DNA of 64,000 nucleotides, taken from NCBI GenBank assembly GCA_039654915.1, contig CM077596.1, positions 8,742,001 through 8,806,000 on the forward strand, given 5' to 3'. Within the stretch, counting starts at the first letter, position 1, and each line of letters opens with the position of its first letter. The notes below the pieces were generated by a model, which was given only the letters and a program-made list of their open reading frames with translations, was not told the origin of the DNA and made no database searches. The translations under genes were made by a program, and so were the position numbers. The DNA is from Aquilaria yunnanensis (lineage: Eukaryota > Streptophyta > Magnoliopsida > Malvales > Thymelaeaceae). Shown piece by piece: positions 34,256 through 46,096 of this stretch.

Positions 34256-35960
34256 AATTTAAAATTCATCCTCGATGGGAGCCTCCTCGGTATTAGTCAC
34301 CATCAAACCCTCTTCGGTGGGTGCTACTACCACTTTATTCTCCATCAGCTACACATCAAAGTCCAAGCTTAACTTTGCATAAGCATATAGGAAGGAAAGA
34401 TCCAAGTTTGGATGTCTCCGCTCGACTTGAATATGGTAGGAGAGAAAGCCATCCTTAAATTCTTTAAAGGCTTCCTTGTCAAGCCCCATTTCCTACGCCC
34501 TAATGGTTGACACAAGCTTTTTCATGTGAGAGTTAGCCTTATAATGAAGCTCCTGATGCGCCACTTGTGTCCTTAAACAACTTCACTGATTGGCTCATCC
34601 TGATAAAAAATAGAAAGAGGAATAGTTGAGCTTGAGCTAGCTTCACCTTGAAGAGCCAGTGGAACTAGCTGAAGGCTCTCCTCGACAATCAATAACTTCT
34701 TCTCGACAATCTCTAGTTAAGTCCTCAACCATTGGGCCATAGAGAGAGAGTCAAAACCTCATTCTTTTTGACCTTGCAAAGAACCCTTACTGCCTCTAGG
34801 AGCTTTTAAGCCTGATACTTAGTAAGCTTCTCCTGCTTTTCTTTCCTTTCCTTCATCTTTTGGATCTCCGTTGCTAGTTCCATGCGAACAGCGTGCTCTA
34901 TGCTAGCTCCTTATTCAGTGATGCATTGGACGACTTTAGGGCCTTGACCTGAGTGGCCAGTGTCTTCATCGTTCTTTCTTGGGCAGCACACCTCTTGTTG
35001 ATGAAGTAGGTGATAATGGCCTTCTGCAAGAAAAAATGATTACAAAGAAACACCTACATCTGTAAATAAAGATAATAAACATGTTAAATGGTGATGAACA
35101 TACTTGAAAGAGGCCCATTGCTGCACTCATCAATTGGGCACCGTCCCCCCCAAGAGGGTTGGCGACGATGCTGATACTTGCAAGGTCTTCAACCCTTCTA
35201 GAATGCAGTAGGTGATGTCAGTCCAGTCATCTAGGATTGAATTATCTTGACCCACCACCAAGTGAAGGTTGAACACTTAGTCTGGTAGGATCTCCTAGAG
35301 TGCTAGACCATGTTTTCACACTTGGCCCTACTCGGGGACCAAGTTCTAGGCCCCATGGCGGGCATCCACCTTGCTAATTAAGATGGACCCTCAATGAGTA
35401 TGCCTCAGAGCTGGTCCAGATGATTTCTTTCTCAAGGCCTTCTACGGAACAACCCCCACAGGAATTACAATGGGGGGAGGAGAGAGAGGAAGGGCAACAA
35501 ACTTTGAGGTGAGGCCTTTAACAATCTCTTTATGCCTTCTAGGATGAAACCATGACGGGTGGGGTCCATTTCCCTTGGAACACTTCACAGGATAGGCTAG
35601 ATGAAAAGATCCATAATCAGCATAGAATGACATCAAATCAAAGCCATTGAAGAAGTAAAATCGTCAAGAGAACAAATTATTTCATTGCTCCCGCTTTATG
35701 AGGTTTCGGCCCCCTTGGAAGCTGAAGAATGGGGCCTCTTTTAGACTAACTAAGGCCTTTTTCCTAGAGGAGACTCCTCCAGATACACCATTGAGGGTGT
35801 TGACTTGGAAGCGGGGGTTACGGAAGCATCCTCCACAGCCTTGGAGGCATAAGCAGCTTCTGCCAGCAAACTTTGAAGCTTGCAGGCATTAACCAGCCGA
35901 TGGTGATACTCTTTCACCACTTCAACAGTTCTTTGGCACGACCACTTATGTCTGCATGAA
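34256..35960 (-). pseudogene. Antisense accessory gene remnant of Element 3
   Basis: On the strand opposite to gag-pol and downstream of integrase, minus-strand frames give coiled-coil-like protein. The 3' part reads FKDGFLSYHIQVERRHPNLD, clearly parallel to FQDGFCLARHQVLERFP in Elements 1 and 2, followed by an acidic end near 34260. A probable intron acceptor (tttcatgcag) precedes the exon at about 35950 (HKWSCQRTVEVVKEYHHRL). The N-terminal domain seen in Elements 1 and 2 is not recognisable; it may have been removed or scattered by the nested insertions. Many stops. This puts the same antisense gene in a much older relative. Confidence 0.65.
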
Positions 35961-36329
35961 ACCAAAGTTAAGGGTTAGGATCATTTTGATAAATGAAGCA
36001 AGTAGAAAAGATAGACATGCAATGAGTATGCCTTTTAGAATTCGGTGGACTTTACTGAGCACTAAAGGCCACATCAATAGACTCCACCAGTGGACCCCTT
36101 TGGCCTTGAGAACCATTCAACTGGATGCACCACATTGTGGTAAGATAGGTGCCCTTGCTAATTCCTACCCATTTGAGCATTGTCTCCTTTACTTCCATTT
36201 AAAGGATCGGGAACAACTGCATGAAATTCTCTTTCCCAACCACAGATGCAAAGGACGTGGGGAGTCCATTATATGGTCTAAATTAATCAACTTGTACACT
36301 CTTAGGGATTGTGATCACACTTAGTTACT

Positions 36330-36903
36330 ATTGAGTAACTATCACTTGTAGGTAAATTAAAACTATTTACGTTCAACTAGTTACTTAACCTAACCTATGA
36401 GAAGATATGCATGTATTTGTCCTAGCAAGGCAAATCAAATAAAGAAACCAAGTGGAGAAAACATCACTTGAGCATTTCATTTAAAACATACTTAAAACGT
36501 GCCAAGATAATAAAACACTAGTTACTTCAACTTCAAGTAATAGTTTGTGCAGACTCTTTAACACTAGCATGCATCCAATAGTAACTCAAGGGTTTTACAC
36601 CATAATGTAGCCTAATAAAAGCAATGTCTTAGTACATAAGGTACTATATATACATGGAAAAATACTACTAAGATCATTTACTTGAGCTCCTACCTTTGAG
36701 CTATCAAGCTCTAAGTGCAAAGTCATCACTTGTCATTGTGCAACACTTAGCCTCTAGACTTTCAAGGCATAAATACTTAGTTAGTACAAAGCTTATCTTA
36801 CAAGCAGGCTTAGAATCACAAGGATTCAAGTAATAAGTACCTGTAAAAGAAGAAGCATATCCTACAACTATCTACTTTGTTGTTAGGCCCAGCGTTAGCA
36901 CAT
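36330..36903 (-). repeat. Unclassified repeat 'X', copy 2, left part
   Basis: AT-rich non-coding DNA that, in reverse complement, resembles the end of copy 1 near 8200 (a ttttaatttacctacaagt segment). It is separated from its other half (46097-47985) by Element 4. Assignment is tentative. Confidence 0.3.
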
Positions 36904-38437
36904 TGATGTGTTTGTTCAGTTCACACAAACTCTTCCCACTGCACTAATAATTAATGCAGATGTGCTAAATCACTTGATACTTATAAACATATGAACTCAC
37001 AGGCAAGTGCAACTCTCATCAAAGTATAGTAATGGTAAGTATTAAGATTATTTTTCCAAAAGCATAGAGTTGTCTATCATACTCAACCTTTCTATATTAT
37101 CTCTTCGACAGTTTAGAAGTTTTCATTAACTGCTAACTACAAATTAAATTAAACTAAAATAATGTAGTAACAAAATAACTAACTAACTACTGGTAGTAGA
37201 AAGCAATAAGATAATTAACTATAAGAAATCTCATACTTAGATATGAATCCCCTAGAAATCCCTTGTGTTGCTTTTACTTTGATTTAACATAATTGTGATT
37301 AACTTGGACCGTAGAGTACTACCTAAATTAGATTAGCTTCCTATTATTCCTGTTACGCTAATCTTTATTCTTAAGTTACCAATAGGGTGTCTAGGTCTAC
37401 TGCACTCCCTAAGAATGCACTAGTAGTCTTATAACCCAACTATTAGATTTCACTCTAGTTCAGAGGTATTATATCGCGCCCATTACTCCTAGTTACGATA
37501 GTATCCCTTCTATCCAATGGTGATCCACAACAAATACACTAGAGGTTACCTATCATATGATTATCATCCCACATTAAATTAATAGGTCAACTATTATTAA
37601 TCAATGCAATAAAGCACATTGGATAGATTGTGAGAAAAGCATAATCATATTAAACCAAAAGTAATCACAATTAAAAAATCATCCTAGGGTTCATTTAGGG
37701 TTCATCTACTTTCAGCATGAGCAAGAAAGTTTAGTTCATAGTGCCATAAAATAAACACAACAAGAACAAAGAAATACTAAAAAAAGAAGTCTATATCTCT
37801 AAATTGATTTTCCATTAAGGAAATCCTTGATCTGATGTGCATTAAACAGTGTTGATCATCGGAACGACATCTGGCAGCCTTTTCCTACGATTGTTTTTTA
37901 TTTTTCTATGTTTTTTGTTTTTCTATGATTTTCTCGCCTCTTTTACACCTTGGCTTTCCTAGGCAGCCTTTGGTCACCTTCGAGCACCCTTCCCTTTGTT
38001 CTCCTTGAAAACCTTAAAAAATAGCTCAAGAAACCCTAAAAACATACGAACAGGGTTTGTCCCATGGGCATGTTTGGGCAAACATGGTCATGAACACGGG
38101 TGTGTTCAAGCTCGTGTTCAACCCTTAAAACATAGAAATTGCAAACTTTAATGGCACAGTTAGGAACATGGGCATGACAATGAACACGGGCATGTCTAAA
38201 GCTGTGTTTGGATTGACATGGATGTGTTCCAATACATGTTTGATCCAATTTTTTCCAAAACTTTCAATTCAGCTCTGAAACTTTACAGAAATCCTTCATA
38301 ACGCAATTAAAGCTAAAATATGACCAAAAAAGAATATATGAACCAATTAAGCACCAAATTCTAGCATAAACACATCAAAAGACAAGCAAATATAAGGGAA
38401 AAACCTATAGAAAACATAACTAAATATGAGCATATCA
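36904..38437 (-). repeat. Element 4, 3' LTR
   Basis: Begins tgatgtgtttgttcag and ends gagcatatca. It matches the right LTR collinearly: ttcacacaaactcttccc, aataattaatgca, ggagttgtct-type segments, gaatcccc-agaaat, and ggtgtctagg-ctactg. It is clearly diverged. Confidence 0.88.
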
Positions 38438-38453
38438 TATTTTTCCCCCACAC
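38438..38453 (-). other. Element 4 polypurine tract
   Basis: On the minus strand it reads gtgtgggggaaaaata, directly before the LTR start (tgatatgctc). This is a typical polypurine tract for Athila elements. Confidence 0.75.
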
Positions 38454-39799
38454 TTGAACTTTTGCTTTCCCTCAAACGAAAAAATCAAAAGAAAAATCTT
38501 GAGAAAAAGGTATAAGAGAGGGGATTGAAATTTAAGAGTCTTGAGAAATTAACAAGATTACTAAGCATGTAACACCTTCAATCTAACACTTTTAAAAACA
38601 AAATAATTTAATGGGAACAATTTAGTCTCAAGCTAGCAACTCATATCTTTAGAAACTAACAGTAAACATCAAATTTTTATGCAGAGTAAAAAGCACGAAC
38701 CACACCAAGTCTAAGGTCACTATGCACAACAATTCAAATTACAAAATCATGGATTTAGGGAAATAGTTGAACTTTTCAATTATTTCTCATTTTTTTAGAA
38801 ACAATTCTCTTCATGTGTTGACAACTTTTTGCAACAAGTGTACACTACAGGAGCACTGTCTATACCCAAGCTAATTGTCAACACAATCTAAGATGATTTT
38901 TTTTATCATACTCATGGTCTTAGCATCTTTTTTAGCAGTGATCGACTCTTGCCTTAGGAGAAGACCTTAACCCACTTCAACACTAAAAACAGTGAAGTAG
39001 CATAACTTTATAACATACTTTATTGAGTATTCAACAATCAACCAAAAATCCACCAACCGAACTTACCACTAACCAACATAGAAACTCAAAACTTAGCATG
39101 TTTTGAACAGTGTACTAAATACAAAAACTTGGTGCAAAAATAACTTCTAAAAAGCATTTTCCACTAGCTTGCAAATGAATTGCAAAAACATTTTAAAAAC
39201 AATTTAAGCATAAAAGTGAAAGATATAAAAATCACTTGCTTGATCTTCAAGTTAAGAACTAAATTAAATTAACAACCACTCTTTAATAATAAGAAAATAC
39301 TTAATAGAATGATTCAAAACAATTAGGCTTCAAAAAGTTAAAAATTTTCAAAAAAATCACTTAAAATATATTGAAGAACAACCAAGAGAATTAAAGGGCT
39401 TAAAAAATAATATAAATCACTCCCTTACACTTAAATTGCCCATTGCCCTCAATATACCAATATAGAAAACAAATTAAAAAAAGGGAGTGATTGAAATGAT
39501 ACCGTCTTGAAAAAAATAATAAGTTGCTTGTCTTGCAAGTTGGCATTCCAAAAGTTCCATAGAAAGGGTAGATCGAGCTTTAGATTCATAATGAAGGCTT
39601 CCAAAAAGAAAAAACAAATAAAAATGATGATCAACAGCAAAATTATAATAAAAGAAGCCAGGAAATATAACAATTAGTACGAAATATAGTGAAATCAAAA
39701 TAGGAGCAATCGATGCTCCAATACCAAGTCAAACTTAACCAGAGAATAGCAAAAAATAAAGTAATAGTAATAATATCAATAGTAGAAACATGATAAAAA

Positions 39800-41330
39800 T
39801 AAAATGAATGTCCTAGATGTGATGGTACCATGCATCCTCAGGAGGTGAAGGATCGGCAGTGGTACTCAAAGTCATCATCATTTGTGTAGGTTCATCAAAA
39901 TCCTCAATAACCTTGACCTCGGAACTTAGCTCCATCGTCATGGGATTTAATCAGGTTTTTCCAACCTCTTCAGTAGCAGCAGTGACCTCGTCGACTTTCT
40001 CTTTATCAACAACCTTTCTCGCAACCATATTTCCTTTAACGGCTTCCTCAGCAACCATTACCTTCTGCTGGCGAATAGCACCTATAGTCAGTGCTATAAT
40101 AGTAGTGGCCTCATCTTCCTCGTCAACCACTAGCTGATCATCCCAACTAAATCCTAACAATCTATACTTAGAGGTATCTAAAAGTAATTAGTTGAGTCAT
40201 TAGCATGCTGGGAAGAAGACTGGGGAGCATAACCTGGCGCACTGGCCACCTCAGAGTGGGGAAAATATAGTTGTATCATCTCATCTAATTACAAAGTCTT
40301 CGCGTCAACATCAGCAAGGTGGGAACGAACGGCCAGCATCTACTCAATCATGAACTTGAAGTGATCTAGGATAAGCTGCTGCCTTTGATAAATATTTGAC
40401 AATGTGGGCGGTTTGACATTAGTAGAAATAAAGGTAGCCTATGCTTCCGTAGCAACTCTTTCCTCTTAGGTCCTCAGTAGAAACCTCACTAAGCCATCGG
40501 GGAAGGTGATCTTTTTCAACAATCTCATGGACTTGAACGAATCCAAGTTGGCCTGCCTAAGTTTCACTAGCTCTGTAAGATAGTTCACCTAAAGGAATGA
40601 TTCAACATTCTAAGCCAACCTCAACATGAACTATCTAACACATATTGCCTTGGTCCTTGCATGATAGGTGGTATCTCTCACCCACCAAGCAAATGCAATC
40701 CTTAGGGGGTAGCGCACTTGGCAAATGATGTAGTAAAGGTAGAACAGATTTGTCTTGGGCACTATGCCTGTGCTTTCCCTTCATCCAGCAATTGAGTGGG
40801 CGGTCAAACATTGCACATAACAAGCTATGAATGATCTTAACCTAGATGCCTTGGATGACTTGGGCTGGTATACAGTCATATCATTAGCAATTTCATGCTA
40901 GAACTCGTGGGGAGTAGGGGTGGTGGCACCAAAGTCACATACCGAGCCTCTATGCTCATTAGAATTTATATACTCCTCGGTGTAAAAACCACAATGCCAC
41001 CCTAGCTCATCCAAGCTTATCGCAAAACTCATCTCTCATCTGGTTAGTTCCAGCTGACATTTGTTGTGTCAAAATCAAGCGTGCTCAAGAACTACAGAGT
41101 AAGCTCGCTGTATGTGAGGCCATGGTAATCAAAGACGGACAATAATCTGTCAAAATCAATGAAAGCTCGAACCTCTTCCACCATGCCTAGCTAGCTCAGT
41201 GTGTCCTAGTCAATCACCCTAATGGCCTTAAACTGCTTCTCCACTAGTATATCAAAACACTCTTCTAATCATCCTCTTTAAAATCTAGAAGAAGGTTCAA
41301 CCTTTTCATTGCTTTCTTGGTTCGAATTAG
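39800..41330 (-). pseudogene. ATHILA ORF1-like region (broken)
   Basis: Minus-strand frames between about 41300 and 40600 show pieces typical of the ATHILA ORF-1 family found downstream of pol in Athila elements. They include FIDFDRLLSVFDYHGLTYSE, VCDFGATTPTPHEF, NDMTVYQPKSSKASRLRSF and YYIICQVRYPL. Lower down, 40160-39951 is an acidic, valine-rich low-complexity stretch. The function of this family is unknown; an envelope-like role has been proposed for some Athila proteins. Stops and frameshifts occur throughout. Confidence 0.6.
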
Positions 41331-42109
41331 AAGCTTCTCCTGACACTTCGTCATCCTAGAAAAGGTAGAAAATTTTCCCCAGTTCAATAATAATATTCAA
41401 TTCTCATAGCAACGGTTCATAATTCCAAGAATTAGAACTCCAAAAAAAAAATTAACTTGAATCAACTAGCTCAATTTATCTTAGGCATTAAGGTAATCAT
41501 GCTTAACAACTAAAGATAAATGTATAACAATTCAGGGAAATCAAGGTAATGTAATTCATGTTAGGCTCTTTTTTGCTACTTAAGAAACCTATACACTACC
41601 ACATCAAAAGACTATCAATTCTTAAAATCAACGGAATTCAATAATTAATAAGTTGCAATAGCATACATTCAAGTCATAAATTCTATAGAATCAAACAAAC
41701 ATATCTAAAATTTCATCAAACATAAAACTCCAACTCTTCATTTTTTAAACATAACAACCAAATTTCTAATTTTCATAAACCATGCTATCAATTCAAAACA
41801 AACTTCAATGGGCATACAAAATCAACCAAATAACTCATATAATACCTACCCATAGTGAGAAATCAAAACAATCTTCCATAAACTTCAAATAAACTTAGAG
41901 AGAGAAAGTTACCTCAAGAGAGAGAAACATTAGGATGTGGAGATGAAAATTTATGATCCGGAAAAGAAACAAAGTCTGAGAGTGGAAAACCTTGCTCAGG
42001 ATGCAAGGAACCAAGGGTTTGAATTTGAGAGGTTGGAGAAGAAGTTTGAGTGTGTTTTGTGTGAGGTGGGGAAAAAATGATGCAATTGGGCTTGTATAAT
42101 TGAGAGACA

Positions 42110-42760
42110 AGGCTCAAAACACGGGCATGACGCTACTCGTGTTTGCTAAAACTTCTCGAACGCACGATTAAACATGGTTATGGCATGTGCCATGTTCAGG
42201 GTCTGAACTTAAAATTTTAAAACCACAAAGCTGAAACACAGGATTTAACATGAGCGTGAACATGACTGTGTATAGGTGACACACTGTTAAGCATAGGTGA
42301 GAGATAAATTGTGTTTGATGTTTGGAACTCAAAAATTTTGAAAATATAAGAATAACGTAGGTTATAACATGGGCGTCACCATGTTAGTCAAACACACTTG
42401 TTTACACAGTTGGGACTAAGATCGTGCATGTGTTCTTGAACTTAAAAGTTTTAAAACAGAAAAGAAACACATTTTGAAACATAGGTGTGATATAAACCAT
42501 GTTTAGTGAACATGTTGAGGATCATAGGTGTGTTTGTGTGCTTGTTTAAGTTCTGGAATTTTAATCTCTTGTAAATACGGGTAGTAACATGGGCATGATA
42601 GAAACCATGTATATGGAACACACTTTAGAACACGAGCTTGACAGAAACCGTGTTTGGCTTGAAAAATCATTTTAATAAATAAAAAATGGCTATGTTTGAA
42701 ACTGTGTTAGGTGACATGGCCTGAACATGGGCATGTTTAAGGGCGTGTATGGACCCTAGA
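42110..42760. repeat. Array of 'acacgggcatg...gtgtttg' motifs
   Basis: Roughly eight loosely spaced copies of an acatgggcgtgac / ccgtgtttggc pair occur about every 60-90 bp. The same motif pair occurs inside both LTRs of this element (about 38060-38240 and 45730-45900). The copies are too diverged to define an exact unit. Confidence 0.55.
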
Positions 42761-42959
42761 ACTTAGAAAAAATTACAAACATACCTGGAATTAAACTAAG
42801 CTTTTTATCCCACTTTTGAACACAAAATTCTCCTCAAAATAATCTAGATTCTTGCCCCAAAATATAGATCAAGATATTATAGGACAACCAAAAGATAGTT
42901 AAATCTACTCATAATAAAATCAAAGAAGCAAAAGAAAGCTAAATGAAAAATTTAATGCT

Positions 42960-44260
42960 TGGTTTGCCTCCTAAGAAGTGCTTGGTTTAACGTCATTGGC
43001 TTGACGTGTTCGTTGATAACTCAAGGGAGTTCGTACTTCTTTTCGAAAGCTTTCACATCCACATAACCATCCATTTTATAGTCGAAGGCTGGGTTATAGA
43101 CTCCTCTTGGATTTAGCTTAGTGTTCGCTGGTAAAGTACTTTACGGTCTTTTAGAAAGCATCTTGGCAAGTTGACCCAACTGGGTTTCAAAATTTTGCGT
43201 GCTTGCTCTCATATTCCTCAATTTGGAATCCATTGCATCAATCCTAACATTAGATTGTTGTATACATTTGAAAATCAGTTCTTCCAAAGTTGGTCTTCTT
43301 TCTTGTTGCGGTCAAGGCTGTAAATCCAGCAATTGCTGCTTCTGATTACTCCATGAGAAATTAGGATAACTCATCCATCCTGGATTATATATATTACTAT
43401 ACGGATAGTTTTGAGGCCTTGGTGAATTTCCAACAAAGTCCACTTGCTTGATTTTTCCTGACCAATTCTGCATTTGGCAGTCATTGCTTGAATGTCCTTC
43501 TCCACAAATTTCGCATTGTGTTGCCACAGCTTGCTTCTGATTGGCAGAAAAATTTTTGAACTTTCTCATCAAAGCTTTAACTTGATTTGTTAAAAGTGAA
43601 TAAGCATTACAATTTTGAACTGCCACGGCTCTACTTGGTCTAGCTCTTGATGATGATTGCCATTGATAGTTATCTATAGCCATTTCCTTAATCAATTCCT
43701 GTTTTGCTTTAGGTGTTTTGTTATTCAAAGTAGCACTAGTTGCTGCATTGATCATCTGCTTGGATGCATAATTCAAGCCATTATGGAACATTTTCACTTG
43801 CATCCATGTAGGTAAGCTATGATGTGGACATCTTCTTAATAGATCCTTGAACATTTCCCAAACTTCATATAGTGTTTCTAAATTTATTTGGCTGAAAGCA
43901 GAAATATCATTACGGAACCTTGCAGTTTTAGCAGGAGGAAAATACTTCAATAAAAATTTGTCTGCAAGAGCATTCTAAGTGGTAATAGAACCTTTTGGAA
44001 GTGAAGTCAATAATTACTTTGCTTTTCCTCACAATGAAAACGAAAATAATCTCAACCAAATACTATCTCACTAGCTCCATTAATTCGGAAAGTATCACAA
44101 ATCTTAAGGAAACTAGCAATGTGAGCATTAGGATCCTTATCCTCCAAGCAATCGAATTGAACTCAATTCTACACAATCTAAACATTATTCGGCCTGGTCT
44201 CAAAATTGCTGGTACTAATAGGAGGTCTAACAATGCTTGATTTCATCCTTTCAAGAGAAG
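42960..44260 (-). pseudogene. Athila gag remnant
   Basis: The 212-codon open stretch at 43950-43312 shows YFPPAKTARFRNDISAF, LLRRCPHHSLPTWMQ and TLNNKTPKA, with a zinc knuckle CEICGEGHSSNDC (C-X2-C-X3-H-X4-C). All are typical of Athila gag, the capsid and RNA-packaging protein. Upstream, broken frames give SLPKGSITT and LRLFSFSL. Downstream comes ETQLGQLAKMLSKRP and then NPRGVYNPAF, where the similarity stops near 42960. Internal stops near 43975 and upstream remove the normal start. Protease and pol do not follow. Confidence 0.88.
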
Positions 44261-44591
44261 GCTTAGCATATTCTAACATAGTCTTTGCTTGATTGCGATC
44301 CTTCATGATTAATTACTCTTGATTATATACTTGCTCCTTTGCTTTAGGATATAATGTTTTTCACTTAGTAACTTTTGTGAAATGAAGTTTCTTCAAAGTT
44401 CTTTCGATTTCTGGTGTTGCTTCAACAACTTCAATAGGATGGTTACAAATCATGTAGTAAGTTTCCTATAAGCAAAGAAAGAAAAATAAGTAACTGAAAA
44501 AATAAACTAAAAATTCAAGAAAAATACTACAATAAAGTAAATTGCTAGGTTAATAAAGATTAATCTTTTAGGTAGCAACCTCAACAAATGT

Positions 44592-44609
44592 TCCCTAGTA
44601 ATAGTGCCA
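44592..44609 (-). other. Element 4 primer-binding site
   Basis: On the minus strand it reads tggcactattactaggga, close to the Athila site complementary to tRNA-Asp (tggcgccgttgccgggga). All differences are transitions. Confidence 0.75.
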
Positions 44610-44615
44610 AAAACT

Positions 44616-46096
44616 TGACATGTTCATTCAGTTCACACAAACTCTTCCCTCTACATTAATAATTAATGCAAACATATCAAACCCCTTTATACTTATAAAT
44701 ATGTGAACTCACAGACAAGCACACCTATTATAAAAGTATAGCAGTGGCAAGTATCAAGATTGCTTTTCCCAAAGAACGGAGTTGTCTACCGTACTAAACC
44801 TTTCTCTATTATCTACCCAACAATTTATAAGTTTTTCATTAACTACTAACTATGAATTAAACTAAACTAAAATAATGAAATACAAATAATAACTAACTAT
44901 TGGCAATGTAAAGAAATCAAATAATTAATAATAAGAAATCTCATACTTAGATACGAATCCCCCTAGAAATCTCTTGTGTTGCTTTTACTTTGGTTTAATA
45001 GGATTGTGATTAACTTGGGTCATGAAGTACTACCAAAGTTACATTAGCTCTCTATTATTTCTGTTACATTAATCCTTATTCTTAAGTTATCGATAGGGTG
45101 TCTAGGCCTACTATGCTCCCTAAGAATGTATTACTGGTCCCACGATCCAACTACTAGGTTTCACCCTAATCTGATAAGTATTATATTGTACCTATTATTG
45201 TTAGTTACAATAATATCTCTTTTATCCAATAGTGATCCACAATAAACACACTGGATAATACCTGTCATATGTTTATCATTCCATATTGAATTAATAAGCC
45301 GACTAATATTAATCAACACAACAAAGCACATTAGATAAATCACAAGAAAAAAAATCATATTAAACTAAAAGTAAACACAATAAAAAATTATCCTAGGGTT
45401 CATATACTCTAAGCATGAATAGGAAACTTTAGTTTATAGTGTAGTAAAATAAATACAACAAGAACAAAGAATATCTAAGAAAAAAAGTCTTCATCTTTGA
45501 ATTGCTTATCCTATAAGAAATCCTTGATTTGATATGCATTAAATGGCGTTGATCATCGGAACTGCCTCTGGCAGCCTTTTTCTATGAAAATTATATTATT
45601 TTTCTATGTTTCTCTTGCTTCTTTTGCACCCAGGCCTTCCCATGCAGCCTTTGGGCTCCTTTGGCTAGCCCTCTATTTGTCTGCTTGAAAACCTTAAAAA
45701 TAGCTCAAGAAACCCCAACAGTATATGAACAGGGTTTGTGTTGTGGGTGTGTTTGGGCAAACACGATCATGAACACAGGCATGTTCAAGACTGTGTTTGA
45801 CCCTTGATGTAAAGATCACGAACTTTAATGACACGGTCAAGAACACGGGCTTGTGTGAAGCAGTGTTTAGGCTGACATGGGTGTGTTCCAAGCTATGTTT
45901 AATCCAATTTTTGCCAAAACTTATAATTTAGCTCCAAAACTTTGTAGAAATCCTTCCTAACTCAATTGATGCTAAAAAATGACCTGAAAATAAGATATGA
46001 TCCAATTAAGCACCAAATCGTAACATAAACACATCAACAGACAAGAAAATGTAAGAGAAAAACCTATATAAAATGTAGCTAAATATAAGCATATAA
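44616..46096 (-). repeat. Element 4, 5' LTR
   Basis: Begins tgacatgttcattcag and ends aagcatataa in plus orientation. Collinear with 36904-38437. Confidence 0.88.

Larger units (their letters stand above)
36904..46096 (-). mobile_element. Element 4: Athila-lineage element lacking pol
   Basis: A pair of direct LTRs (36904-38437, 44616-46096) encloses 6.2 kb. The minus-strand order is 5' LTR, Athila-type primer-binding site, gag remnant, an ATHILA ORF1-like region, polypurine tract and 3' LTR. No reverse transcriptase, RNase H or integrase motifs are visible between gag and the ORF1-like part. A tandem motif array and low-complexity DNA lie there instead. It is probably non-autonomous or an internal deletion derivative. 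No clear target duplication was found. Confidence 0.85.

Noticed and set aside
35956..36324. A 122-codon plus-strand frame
   Set aside because: No recognisable domain. It lies upstream of the broken antisense gene of Element 3 in decayed DNA, and I could not support it as a gene on either strand.
39859..40160. Opposed 92- and 69-codon frames
   Set aside because: The Ser/Thr-rich plus frame is a shadow of an acidic valine-rich low-complexity part of the broken ATHILA region. Neither alone shows a domain.
42110..42760. Possible CRISPR-like array
   Set aside because: The repeats are irregular, diverged and lack uniform spacers, and the sequence is a plant genome. It is a degenerate retroelement array.
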